From Clostridia bacterium (GTDB lineage: Bacteria > Bacillota > Clostridia > Christensenellales > CAG-314), in contig JAQVMT010000012.1 in assembly GCA_028703495.1 (NCBI GenBank), positions 1 through 59,040 on the forward strand: a stretch of DNA of 59,040 bases, in the 5' to 3' direction. Shown here one piece after another: positions 19,980 through 28,664 of this stretch (position 1 is the first letter of the stretch; each line of letters opens with the position of its first letter). The translations under genes and the position numbers were made by a program. The notes below the pieces were generated by a model. It had not been told where the DNA came from. It saw only the letters and a list, made by a program, of their open reading frames with translations, and searched no databases.

Positions 19980-21410
19980 TTACAGATCGTAGTACTGTTT
20001 AAACTCTGCAGGGTGAGGGATTTGAGAAATCTTCTTGCTTTCCGCCCTCTTTTTCTTGATCCAAACCTTGAGCAGTGCTTCGGGGAAAACTCCTCCGGCT
20101 GTCAAATAGTCGTGATCCTTTTCCAATGCGTCGAGAGCCTCGTCCAGCGACTTGGGAAGACCTTGAATCTTCTTTTGCTCCTCCTCGGGAAGGGCAAATA
20201 GGTTGAAGTCAAAAGGTCCCCAGCCTCTCGTGGAGGGATCGATTTTCTTCTTTATTCCGTCGATACCCGCCATCAAAATCGCAGCGTAGGCGTAATATGG
20301 ATTGCAGGTGGCATCGGGGTTGCGCAGCTCAAAACGCTTAGTTTCGGGCGACTTGGCGTATGCGGGGATTCGTATAACAGCCGAGCGGTTTGCCGTGGCG
20401 TATCCGATAGTTACGGGTGCCTCGAAACCGGGAACTAGCCTTTTGTAGGAATTTGTGGAGGGATTTGTAATACCGCAAAGCGATGCGGCGTGTTCAAGCA
20501 GTCCTCCCATAAAATAGTGGGCGGTTTTGCTTAATTGACTGTAACCATTTTCATCGTAAAACAAAGGCTTTCCGTCCTTAAACAGAAGCATATGGACGTG
20601 CATACCGTTGCCAGCCTCGTTATATATCGGCTTGGGCATAAAGGTTGCAGTTTTGTTTGCCTTCACAGCCGAGTTTTTGATGACGTATTTGACAATCATT
20701 GTGTTGTCCGCCATTTTGCTCATCTCGTCAAGCTCGACCTCGATTTCAACCTGACCGGGTCCGCCTACCTCGTGGTGGTGGTATTTCACCTTAACCCCGA
20801 AATCGTCGAGAGTGTTGCACATCGCACTTCTTAAGTCATAGGTAATATCCTGCGGAATACCAATGTGGTATCCGCCCTTATGTGAAACCTGATAGCCGTG
20901 GTTGCGCTCATCGTCCGAACCTGTATTCCATTCTGCTTGCATTGTATCTACACTGTACATAACCTTTTGAGGCTGAACATCGTAGGCAACACGATCCAAC
21001 AGATGAAACTCAAACTCGGGACCGATTATCATTTTATCCGCAATCTTTTCATCGCGCATATACCTTTCGGCGGCAAGCGCGACATTCTTGGGATATTGGT
21101 CAAAGGGACGATTTTGCGGAGTGTCGATAACGCAAACGTTTCCCATCATAGTCAAGGTCGGAGTTTGTGCAAACGGATCCAATACAGCCGACTCCATATC
21201 GGGAATGAATACCATATCGCTGTTTTCGACCGGTGCAAATCCATAGTTGGATCCGTCGAAACCTATGCCGTACTTCATGGTGTCTTCGTTGAAGTTTGCG
21301 GAAGGTATAGTAATATGCCTCCATCTTCCGTCAAGGTCGATCATCTTGAAGTCAATCATCGAGACGCCTTGCTCTCTGATAAGATTTTGAATATCTTTTA
21401 CAGTTTTCAT
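19980..21410 (-). CDS. glnA: Glutamine synthetase type I
   Basis: It makes glutamine from glutamate, ammonia and ATP as a dodecamer. The beta-grasp N-terminus (MIDFKMIDLDGRWRHITIPS) carries the D-x-x-G-R-x-R-x-x-x-x-P motif. Catalytic motifs are GPEFEFHLLD, the ammonium/metal-site HHHEVGGPGQVEIE, GNGMHVHMLLFKDG, NPSTNSYKRLVPGFEAP and NRSAVIRIPAY. No Tyr-adenylylation loop typical of proteobacterial enzymes was recognised. At 476 residues it is longer than the usual GSI-alpha of Firmicutes (about 445). The ATG at 21410 follows GAGG by five bases; a GTG two codons earlier overlaps that site. Confidence 0.95.
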   Translation of the reverse strand: MKTVKDIQNLIREQGVSMIDFKMIDLDGRWRHITIPSANFNEDTMKYGIGFDGSNYGFAPVENSDMVFIPDMESAVLDPFAQTPTLTMMGNVCVIDTPQNRPFDQYPKNVALAAERYMRDEKIADKMIIGPEFEFHLLDRVAYDVQPQKVMYSVDTMQAEWNTGSDDERNHGYQVSHKGGYHIGIPQDITYDLRSAMCNTLDDFGVKVKYHHHEVGGPGQVEIEVELDEMSKMADNTMIVKYVIKNSAVKANKTATFMPKPIYNEAGNGMHVHMLLFKDGKPLFYDENGYSQLSKTAHYFMGGLLEHAASLCGITNPSTNSYKRLVPGFEAPVTIGYATANRSAVIRIPAYAKSPETKRFELRNPDATCNPYYAYAAILMAGIDGIKKKIDPSTRGWGPFDFNLFALPEEEQKKIQGLPKSLDEALDALEKDHDYLTAGGVFPEALLKVWIKKKRAESKKISQIPHPAEFKQYYDL

Positions 21411-21821
21411 TTTCACCTCGTCAATCGTTATGATTATATTTATCGTTCAATTTTCTGCGACTTTTCGCCGACTTGAATTCACTTCAAGGCTGTAACAGCC
21501 TATTGGGCATTATTGTAACAAAACCCGAACTAAAATGCAAAGATTTTCGACAACATCCCTACTATTTTTTATGTTACGCATATATCGCATTACGACAATA
21601 CCGCACAAATATGTTTTTATGAACGAACGCGCTTTTTTATGCCGTTTAGTGTGTCGATTTTACACTCGACCACTCGGTTTCATACATTGGATTAGTTTAA
21701 GGTGGCTCGCCGTAATAAGTAATAATAACTCGTTCTCATATCAAAGCCGAATTCGAATTTCTGCGCATTGAAAAGATGCTCGATACTTATTGTTCTCAAA
21801 AAATAAAATGTTCGCTTGCTT
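21411..21821. other. Gap upstream of glnA and the unknown gene
   Basis: Near the glnA side there are two inverted repeats, CTTGAA-5-TTCAAG at 21472-21488 and GGCTG-TAA-CAGCC next to it, and a TATAAT-like word (minus strand, 21433-21438) without a clear -35. The palindromes could be operator sites for a nitrogen regulator, but they do not match the GlnR consensus I know. The rest holds nothing I can name. Confidence 0.4.
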
Positions 21822-21844
21822 TATGTACAATAATGTGATAAAAT
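21816..21844 (+). promoter_or_regulatory. Possible promoter of the 574-residue protein
   Basis: TTGCTT (21816-21821) and TAAAAT (21839-21844) are 17 bases apart, about 40 bases before the start codon. Confidence 0.5.
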
Positions 21845-21886
21845 CATACAAAAGATGCCACAAAAGCGTCGCACGACGGAGCCGAT

Positions 21887-23611
21887 ATGGATAAGAAAAA
21901 GATATACAAGGAAGATAATATCGATATAACCATTCAAGAGTATTCGGATACGTTAAACGCGCTCAAATACGCTAATGCTCCCGCCGTAGACAGTATTATT
22001 GAGGAAAGCCACAACAACTCCTCGTTGATGGATGAGAAAAAATCGGACTTATATGACGACACCCTGACCGCCGAACGCTTTGAAAGTAAATTTGACAAGC
22101 AAATCAATGACGAATACTATTCGAATTTGTTAAAAAATACTCATTTATTGTCTAAACGTCTCAAAACCTCCGATAAGAAACATATTTCCAGATTGCTCCT
22201 TATTACTCCTCCAAATGAGTATGTAGATGGACTTGCCTATATTCTTTTAGACTGCGGATACAAGGTCGCCATAATGCTTTTGGATAGCTACGAGAACGCG
22301 GCTTCGCTTGCGCATATCGAAAGCTATGCCGCAGACATAATTATCGACTTTGTCGGAATTGCTTCCTGCGTGACCGACTATGCTCGAAAAATTATTGCAG
22401 TCGTTCCCTCTCGTTACGGCTTATTCGAGCAGATCGAGGTTAATGCAACAAGCAAAATCGAATCCGCTCACACCGATAAATCCTACCTTTGCGTCCAAAA
22501 TTCAGCCGACAATAATTTGAATGCTTCTGCGTACCCAAGCAAAATCCGCCGCGCGAACATATACACGTTAATACCCGTGAAGCCAAGCGCGAATTCGATA
22601 GATAAATGCAACGGCATTATCATAAATAACTGCGCGGAAGCGGCAGCTTCCTTCGCGGACGCACCTGCCAATGAGCGGAAGCGTAAAGCAAAAGCATCAT
22701 CGGCTAATGCGGTCGAATTTATGCGTGGGAACTCCGAGTATGCTACTACGCTTTTTTCTCCGAGCAATCTTGACTTTACCGAAGCTGCGCCTAATAGAAT
22801 AACCGCTCCGCAACAGGACATCTTCGGCTTGTTCCGACTGTTCCAAAGCCCCTTGATCGAAAGCTGTATCGGAGAGCAAAACGCACCCGAAATTGCCGAA
22901 AATGCTTTGCTTACTGCCGTTTGGACCATGCGACAGAGCACGAAGCCAAAGCTTGATTCAAAGCAAAGCACCGATAAAACACTTGACACCGATTTGGTTA
23001 CAAGCGTATGCGCAAAAGACAAGCGGAGCTTGAAATGGAACGCTTGCGCAATGCATAAGGACGACAAAAAAGCCGAGCTATGCAAAATTCTCAAAAATCA
23101 AAGAATTCTGCTTATCGGCAGTAAGAATATTTTGCCCGTTGCCGAAAGGCTGAGCCGTTATACCGATTGCTGTTTTATTTCCGATGACGAGCTTGCGGCA
23201 TACAGACTTCATACAAAAGGAGTTTTTCGCGCAGATAAAGCGGATATTGCTTTATCAAAATACGTTTTTGTGGTGGACGCACCCGAACCCAACGAATTTT
23301 TGAAGCTCATTGAACAGCTGAAAAACAATGCAATGCTTTTTAATCTGACAGATGTGAAGCCACCCTGCAAGGGCGTGCGATTTAAATCAGATCTCTACTC
23401 TTTTGCGCGCAGAAATCGCACGCGCGTGCTTTTCGCCGATAATCTTCGCCCCTTGCTTAACAGTATCGACTACCTTGACAGAGAGTGTGCCGATGCCGTT
23501 CTTTCGGCTGTCGTGGAGTCCTTGCACGGCTTGCACTCTCAACCCGATTCGGTTGAGCTATCACGGCTAAAGGAGCAAATGCTTATGGCTCTTTATACAG
23601 CGAGGGAATAG
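21887..23611 (+). CDS. Unknown 574-residue cytoplasmic protein
   Basis: I do not recognise this protein. It has no signal peptide or membrane segment. The first 90 residues are charged and probably disordered. Residues about 98-170 look like an alpha/beta (Rossmann-like) domain (RLLLITPPNEYVDGLAYILL...YKVAIMLLDSYE). A long low-conservation middle is rich in Ala, Asn and Ser. Residues about 400-520 look like a second nucleotide-binding-like fold (QRILLIGSKNILPVAERLSR, then YVFVVDAPEPNEFLKLIEQL and RVLFADNLRPLLNSID). It stands alone, with its own possible promoter and a bidirectional terminator after it. GGAGCC upstream is a weak ribosome binding site. Codon use resembles its neighbours. Confidence 0.75.
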   Translation: MDKKKIYKEDNIDITIQEYSDTLNALKYANAPAVDSIIEESHNNSSLMDEKKSDLYDDTLTAERFESKFDKQINDEYYSNLLKNTHLLSKRLKTSDKKHISRLLLITPPNEYVDGLAYILLDCGYKVAIMLLDSYENAASLAHIESYAADIIIDFVGIASCVTDYARKIIAVVPSRYGLFEQIEVNATSKIESAHTDKSYLCVQNSADNNLNASAYPSKIRRANIYTLIPVKPSANSIDKCNGIIINNCAEAAASFADAPANERKRKAKASSANAVEFMRGNSEYATTLFSPSNLDFTEAAPNRITAPQQDIFGLFRLFQSPLIESCIGEQNAPEIAENALLTAVWTMRQSTKPKLDSKQSTDKTLDTDLVTSVCAKDKRSLKWNACAMHKDDKKAELCKILKNQRILLIGSKNILPVAERLSRYTDCCFISDDELAAYRLHTKGVFRADKADIALSKYVFVVDAPEPNEFLKLIEQLKNNAMLFNLTDVKPPCKGVRFKSDLYSFARRNRTRVLFADNLRPLLNSIDYLDRECADAVLSAVVESLHGLHSQPDSVELSRLKEQMLMALYTARE

Positions 23612-23872
23612 GCTTTATGCAAGTCGGACCGGTCGAACTCTACTTTTTCTTTTATGTTCCTATTTCTCTAGATAAAAACCTCGCTTTACTTAAATAATCC
23701 GCTGTGTAAAACTAGAGCGTGTTCACACTATCAGTAATCGTCAGATTTTGAGATGCTTTTCGAATAATTAGGCGCTTGGAGAGCGAATACCTTCGGTATT
23801 TAATCGGCGGACAACGCAGTTGAGCGGAAAATCATACGGGAAATCACTTTGAACTGTTTTGTCAAAACTGCT

Positions 23873-23930
23873 CAAATACAAATGCCCTCGGCGATTGTAC
23901 CGAGGGCATTTGTATTTGTTTATTTTATTT
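23873..23930. terminator. Bidirectional terminator between the unknown gene and nfnB
   Basis: A perfect 19-bp stem (CAAATACAAATGCCCTCGG and its complement) encloses an 8-base loop and is followed on the plus strand by TTTATTTTATTT. It sits between convergent genes. On the minus strand the T-run is weak. Confidence 0.85.
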
Positions 23931-24025
23931 CTAATGCAAATAGCCTTAGCCCACTATCCAAGACCGATATGGCTTCCTTTCGCACTTTACGGCTTCGACA
24001 GCTAAATCGGCGAGCAATACGATGC

Positions 24026-25408
24026 TCATTTACTCTTGATGTACTCATCGATGGCGGCAGCAGCGTGCTTACCCGCGCCCATCGCCAAAATAACCGTGGC
24101 GGCACCCGTTACGGCATCACCTCCGGCATATACACCTTTGCGTGAGGTTTGTCCGTAATCGTCGGCGACAATGCAACCCTTTTTATTGGTTTCCAAACCC
24201 TTTGTAGTGTTTCTGATAAGCGGATTGGGACTGGTTCCGATGCTCATTATAACCGCATCTACGTCCATAACCCAATTACTGCCTTCGATGACGACGGGAC
24301 TGCGACGACCGCTTGCATCGGGTTCGCCCAACTCCATTTTAACGGCTTCTATCGCAACGACGTTCTTATGCTCGTCCCCGATGATCTTCACGGGGTTATT
24401 GAGCAGCTTAAACTCTACACCTTCTTCCATAGCGTGTTCCACTTCCTCGCGCCTTGCGGGCAGCTCGGCAAGCGACCTTCTGTATATCACGCATACCTCC
24501 GCACCCATTCTCTTGGCGCACCTTGCCGCATCCATTGCAACGTTTCCGCCACCGACAACCGCGACTTTTTTCGCTCTCATAATAGGCGTTGCAGAATTGT
24601 CCTTGTACGCTTTCATCAAATTGATTCGGGTTAGAAATTCGTTTGCAGAATACACTCCTTTCAAATTTTCGCCTGGTATGTGCATAAACATAGGCAAGCC
24701 TGCTCCCGATCCGATAAAGACAGCTTCGAAGCCTTGCTCGAACAGCTCATCCACGGTTTCGGATTTTCCGATAACGGCGTTGGTCTGAACCTCCACGCCC
24801 ATTTTCTTCAAATTCTCGATTTCGTCGGCGACAATACGCTTGGGCAGCCTAAACTCGGGTATACCGTACACCAAAACGCCTCCGGGAACGTGCAACGCCT
24901 CGAAAACGGTTACTTTATAACCCAATTTTGCCAAATCGCCCGCACAGGTCAGCCCCGAAGGACCGCTTCCCACAACAGCAACTCTGTGTCCGTTAGCCTC
25001 CGGACGCGCCACATCCTCACAGCCGTGCTTGCTCGCATAGTCGGCAACAAAACGCTCCAACCGACCTATAGCAACGGGTTCACCGTTTCTTCCGCGAGTA
25101 CACTTTGACTCACACTGCACTTCTTGCGGACAAACTCTGCCGCAGACGGCGGGCAGGCTGTTCGTTTGCTTGATTACCTTATATGCACCCAAATAATCGC
25201 GTTGTTGCACGAGCGCAATAAATTCGGGAATCTTGACCGCAACCGGGCATCCCTGCATACAGGGCTTGGTCGGACAGTTGATACATCTGTTCGCCTCGTC
25301 CAATGCCTGCTCCTCGGTGTAGCCCAAAGCCACTTCCTCGAAGCATTTATTTCTTACGTTTGCCTCCAATGAAGGCATTTTGTTTTTTTCTTTGCTTAAA
25401 TTAGCCAT
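24026..25408 (-). CDS. nfnB: NADH-dependent reduced ferredoxin:NADP+ oxidoreductase, large subunit NfnB (GltA-like)
   Basis: It is homologous to the small subunit of glutamate synthase. With NfnA it forms the bifurcating transhydrogenase that makes NADPH from NADH and reduced ferredoxin. The N-terminal Fe-S domain has CINCPTKPCMQGCP (residues 42-54) and CGRVCPQEVQCESKC (89-103), then a first FAD-binding VAVVGSGPSGLTCAGDLA, then a nucleotide-binding VAVVGGGNVAMDAARCA, and GGDAVTGAATVILAMGAG near the end. Length 460 fits NfnB. It lies 124 bp after nfnA on the same strand. Without nfnA it could be called a glutamate synthase subunit, but the pair favours NfnAB. Confidence 0.92.
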   Translation of the reverse strand: MANLSKEKNKMPSLEANVRNKCFEEVALGYTEEQALDEANRCINCPTKPCMQGCPVAVKIPEFIALVQQRDYLGAYKVIKQTNSLPAVCGRVCPQEVQCESKCTRGRNGEPVAIGRLERFVADYASKHGCEDVARPEANGHRVAVVGSGPSGLTCAGDLAKLGYKVTVFEALHVPGGVLVYGIPEFRLPKRIVADEIENLKKMGVEVQTNAVIGKSETVDELFEQGFEAVFIGSGAGLPMFMHIPGENLKGVYSANEFLTRINLMKAYKDNSATPIMRAKKVAVVGGGNVAMDAARCAKRMGAEVCVIYRRSLAELPARREEVEHAMEEGVEFKLLNNPVKIIGDEHKNVVAIEAVKMELGEPDASGRRSPVVIEGSNWVMDVDAVIMSIGTSPNPLIRNTTKGLETNKKGCIVADDYGQTSRKGVYAGGDAVTGAATVILAMGAGKHAAAAIDEYIKSK

Positions 25409-25532
25409 TTTTTCCGTTTCCCTCCGTGAACACCGTCAAAATGCGCCGTCATGCCTTGCACAAAAAGCTTAAGCCTTGAGTAGAACATTACACAAAAGAC
25501 TTATGGCAAAGCTACATAACGACGCGTCAAAG

Positions 25533-26366
25533 CTATGCTTTTTTGAACAGATTGCACTCCTCGCTTCTTTTTATTTCGAAGTCCCTGTACATTCTCGACC
25601 TCTCCATAGCCTCATCGAAATCCACAAGATGTCCGTCGAAATCGGGGCCGTCCACACACGCGAATTTGGTTTCGTTGCCGACGGTAAGCCTGCAGCATCC
25701 GCACATTCCCGTGCCGTCAATCATTATCGGATTCATACTAACAACCGTCTTGACGTCGTATTTCTTGGTTAAAAGGCATACGAACTTCATCATAATTAAC
25801 GGTCCTATCGCAATCACCTGATCGAATTGCTCGCCGTTTTCGATAAGCTCCTTCAAAGCATCGGTAACCAAACCCTTTGTGCCACAGCTTCCGTCATCGG
25901 ACATTAAAATAAACCTGTCGCTTGCCGCCTTGAACTCGTCCTCCAAAATCACCAAGTCACGATTTCTGAAGCCGACAATGCTCACCACCTCTGCGCCCAG
26001 CTTGTGCAGCTTTTTCGCAACGGGCAATGCAATCGCACAGCCCACGCCGCCGCCGACGATGGCTACTTTTTTAAGACCGTCCAAATGTGTGGGAACGCCC
26101 AAAGGTCCCACAAAATCACATACATACTCTCCCTCTTGCTTCATATTGAGTATCTTTGTAGTCGCACCGACAATCTGAAAGATAATCGTAACGCTTCCCT
26201 TTTCACGGTCGAAATCCGCAATCGTCAAAGGGATCCTCTCACCGTCCGCATCAACTCTCAATATGATGAATTGACCGGGCTCGGCTTTTTTTGCCACCAA
26301 AGGAGCTTCAATCCGCATCAACGTGACCGTCGGGTTCAACTCCTTCCTCTCCAAAATTCTATACAT
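25533..26366 (-). CDS. nfnA: NADH-dependent reduced ferredoxin:NADP+ oxidoreductase, small subunit NfnA
   Basis: NfnA is a ferredoxin-NADP reductase-type flavoprotein subunit with one FAD and a [2Fe-2S] cluster. The N-terminal beta-barrel has FIILRVDADGERIPLTIAD, then the nucleotide-binding VAIVGGGVGCAIALPVAKKL, and a C-terminal cysteine cluster GMCGCCRLTV with FACVDGPDFDGHLVDF. I chose the ATG of MYRILERKEL (277 residues), seven bases after GAGG; a start six codons earlier is not supported. The neighbouring nfnB completes the complex. DHOD electron-transfer subunit PyrK is related, but the partner gene argues for NfnA. Confidence 0.92.
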   Translation of the reverse strand: MYRILERKELNPTVTLMRIEAPLVAKKAEPGQFIILRVDADGERIPLTIADFDREKGSVTIIFQIVGATTKILNMKQEGEYVCDFVGPLGVPTHLDGLKKVAIVGGGVGCAIALPVAKKLHKLGAEVVSIVGFRNRDLVILEDEFKAASDRFILMSDDGSCGTKGLVTDALKELIENGEQFDQVIAIGPLIMMKFVCLLTKKYDVKTVVSMNPIMIDGTGMCGCCRLTVGNETKFACVDGPDFDGHLVDFDEAMERSRMYRDFEIKRSEECNLFKKA

Positions 26367-26609
26367 TGTTAACCTCGTTTCCACACGGCGTTGCCGTGCT
26401 GTATTACTTCAATCGATATAAATATCGAGCTTTTTTGTCATTAATTGCAACGAATTGCTATACCTCGTGCAACGAACGCCGTATGTTCGTAGCATTTGAC
26501 TCGGCTTTCATCGACCGAATCGTTCGTGCGCATTTGTTTAAAACGCTTACCGCCGCTTATTTACCGCAAGGACAAGCTCATCGTCCAAACGCAAACGGCA
26601 GTTTCGTTT

Positions 26610-26765
26610 GCATATTATCCACCGCGTTTTCTGCCGCAAACGTACCTCATAGCCGAAGACAACGGCTACTTATAAATTCTTATACCACTGCGTTTTCTGC
26701 CGCAAACGTACCTCATAGTCGAAGACAACGGCGGCTTATAAATCTTATACCACCGCGGGTTCGAT
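26610..26765 (-). repeat. Tandem copies of the 3' end of the FAD oxidoreductase gene, 65-66-bp period
   Basis: On the minus strand the gene ends with CGCGGTGGTATAAG. CGCAGTGGTATAAG follows 65 bases downstream and CGCGGTGGATAATA another 66 bases on. The intervening TTTATAAG, GTTGTCTTCG and TACGTTTGCGGCAGAAAACG blocks are shared by the units. The copied segment includes the stop codon. Confidence 0.88.
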
Positions 26766-27896
26766 GACCAGAGTGGACTTATCGCTAAACTGCGAAAGTC
26801 CAAGCGGCGCAACGTCGATTGTGGGAGTAAGTCCCAATATCATATCCGCCATTGCAACGCCCGTTACGGGACCGAACATAAAGCCGTGTCCGGAAAATCC
26901 GCATGCAAGGTACATTCCCTCGACCTCTTGCGCTTTGTCGTATATCGGCTGGCGGTTGGGAGTCATTGCGTACAGCCCCGCCCACTGTCTTATCACGCGC
27001 AGCTTGGATATAAGCGGCAACAGCGTGTCGACGGTTTTGGACATTTCATCCAAGAATTGCCACGTCGAGGTTACTCTGCCGTCGGTCGCTTCGTTGAGGT
27101 TATTTCTTCCCATGATAAACGAGCCGTGCAGTGACTGCTGAATATAGATATTAAGCTTGAAGCCCATAATCATTGCAGGCTGAACGGGCGTTACGGGTTC
27201 GGTAACCAAAATTTGGTGGCGTTCGCGCTTGACGGGGATAGTGACACCCGCCATTTTCGCGATGTCGGCGGAGAAGCCTCCCGCACAATTAACCACAACG
27301 GGACATTCGATATAACCCTGCGTGGTGTCAACTCCCTTAATTCTGCCGTTTTCGACGGTAATTCCCGTCACCTGCGTGTACGGATAAAACTCCACACCCA
27401 AACGCTTTGCAGCCCTATAAAATGCGTCCGTAGTTTTAAACGGATTCAAAAATCCGTCCTTTTCGCAGAATGCGCCGCCCACAATCATATCGGTATTGAG
27501 GTGGGGAGCAAGCTCCTTCGCCTCTTCCTTGGACACGATTCTCGACGGAATACCACAAGCCTTTTGTACGACGACGTTCTTTTTGAATTGATCGAATTCG
27601 CTGTTGGTTGCCGCGATAAGCAGGTAGCCTTTTTGCTTGAACTCGATTCCGTCGGCATAATCAAGAGCTTGCGCCGCATTTTCGTAGTAGTCGATGCTGA
27701 ATTTGCTGAGCTTGCAGTTCATTTCGGTTCCCCACTGCATCCTCACGCCTGCGCCGCATGCACCCGTCGATCCGCCGCAAATATATTTCTTTTCGATCAC
27801 GACGATGTTTTTGGCGCCGTTCTTGGCAAGATTGTATGCGATAGAACAACCACTCACTCCGCCGCCGATAATTACATAATCCGCTCTATTTTTCAT
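26745..27896 (-). CDS. FAD-dependent amine/proline dehydrogenase catalytic subunit (DadA/PDH-beta family)
   Basis: This DAO-fold flavoprotein oxidises an amine or imino acid. The dinucleotide-binding start is DYVIIGGGVSGCSIAYNLA; the FAD-contacting region continues with GGSTGACGAGVRMQWG, and the end has GMYLACGFSGHGFMFGPVTG. With the adjacent BFD-like protein, dicluster ferredoxin, Pyr_redox subunit and 2Fe-2S protein it matches the beta subunit of dye-linked L-proline dehydrogenase of Thermococcales and HcnC/LhpB-type enzymes. pruA next door favours proline as substrate, but D-amino acids, hydroxyproline or sarcosine are alternatives. The start overlaps the stop of the previous gene by 11 bases; GGGGGA precedes it. 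Length 383. Confidence 0.85.
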   Translation of the reverse strand: MKNRADYVIIGGGVSGCSIAYNLAKNGAKNIVVIEKKYICGGSTGACGAGVRMQWGTEMNCKLSKFSIDYYENAAQALDYADGIEFKQKGYLLIAATNSEFDQFKKNVVVQKACGIPSRIVSKEEAKELAPHLNTDMIVGGAFCEKDGFLNPFKTTDAFYRAAKRLGVEFYPYTQVTGITVENGRIKGVDTTQGYIECPVVVNCAGGFSADIAKMAGVTIPVKRERHQILVTEPVTPVQPAMIMGFKLNIYIQQSLHGSFIMGRNNLNEATDGRVTSTWQFLDEMSKTVDTLLPLISKLRVIRQWAGLYAMTPNRQPIYDKAQEVEGMYLACGFSGHGFMFGPVTGVAMADMILGLTPTIDVAPLGLSQFSDKSTLVIEPAVV

Positions 27897-28170
27897 CGTC
27901 GCAGTCCCCCTTTGCAATTACACCCAGTTTAACGCCCACTGCGGTAGGTCTTGAAGTTTGCGGTTTCAAACTCTCGATAGGCTTGCCTGTTCTGGTTGCG
28001 ATTTCTCTTAAAACCAATTGCGTACAGGTCTTTCCCTGACACGCGCCCATTCCGATTCGCGTGATTCGCTTAATCTCATCAAAGGTATTGTAGCCTTGGT
28101 CGATCAAATCACGAATGTCCTTCAAAGTAACGTCCGAACAACGACATATGATAACATTATCGTCTTTCAT
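27886..28170 (-). CDS. BFD-like [2Fe-2S] protein, dehydrogenase small subunit
   Basis: This 94-residue protein has the four-cysteine BFD pattern: C9 and C11 (IICRCSDVT) and C44 and C49 (GMGACQGKTC). BFD-like domains are found in or beside HcnB/LhpE-type amine dehydrogenases and pass electrons between flavins. Its size (about 10 kDa) equals the delta subunit of four-subunit proline dehydrogenases. It overlaps the downstream flavoprotein start by 11 bases and begins one base after the upstream gene ends, so it is clearly within one operon. Confidence 0.85.
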   Translation of the reverse strand: MKDDNVIICRCSDVTLKDIRDLIDQGYNTFDEIKRITRIGMGACQGKTCTQLVLREIATRTGKPIESLKPQTSRPTAVGVKLGVIAKGDCDDEK

Positions 28171-28171
28171 T

Positions 28172-28663
28172 TCACTTTACCTCCCTTTTAAGGTACCGAG
28201 CCGCATACAAAAACTCCCTCGCGACAACAAACCTGACAATAGGCGTTCTGTCGAAGGACTTAGCATTAAGCACCTCGGAAACGACACCACGTGTTATTAC
28301 CTCGCCGCTTCTGTTTACGACGGAGATCTCCTCGCCGACAGTCGGCAAAGGCATAAACTCATAGGGAACGCTAAACTCCACCGATTCGGCGGACTTGGAG
28401 CCGTCCACAAGCATTATCGCAAGACCGGGACATTTTGTCAGACAAACGCCACAACCCGAGCATTTTTCGAAGTCCACATTGGGAGTGTTGTTGATGTCCT
28501 CTCCCACACAAATGGCTTTTTTAACGCAGCTGTATTCGCAAGGATTGCAGGGAATCCGTTGAAAACACTCCGCAACGGCAACCCTTCCCTTATTTATTCT
28601 TTCAATCGGAGGAAATACCTCTTTTACCTGTTCCTCGGTAGGAACTCCCGTTTTAATAAGCAT
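28172..28663 (-). CDS. Dicluster ferredoxin-like subunit of the dehydrogenase complex
   Basis: There are two sets of cysteines: C33, C39, C42, C46, C52 (IPCNPCEYSC region) and C68, C71, C74, C78 (CSGCGVCLTKCPG), enough for two [4Fe-4S] clusters. The C-terminal half is a small beta-rich domain. At 163 residues (about 18 kDa) it matches the 19-kDa gamma subunit of the archaeal PDH1-type L-proline dehydrogenase. It probably carries electrons to an external acceptor such as ferredoxin. It lies between the Pyr_redox and BFD-like genes with 1-base gaps. Confidence 0.82.
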   Translation of the reverse strand: MLIKTGVPTEEQVKEVFPPIERINKGRVAVAECFQRIPCNPCEYSCVKKAICVGEDINNTPNVDFEKCSGCGVCLTKCPGLAIMLVDGSKSAESVEFSVPYEFMPLPTVGEEISVVNRSGEVITRGVVSEVLNAKSFDRTPIVRFVVAREFLYAARYLKREVK

Positions 28664-28664
28664 A

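Noticed and set aside
21411-21500. GlnR operator upstream of glnA
   Set aside because: The palindromes present do not fit the TGTNAN7TNACA consensus.
26366-26767. Plus-strand reading frame of 133 codons
   Set aside because: It runs through the tandem copies of the FAD oxidoreductase 3' end and lacks family resemblance.
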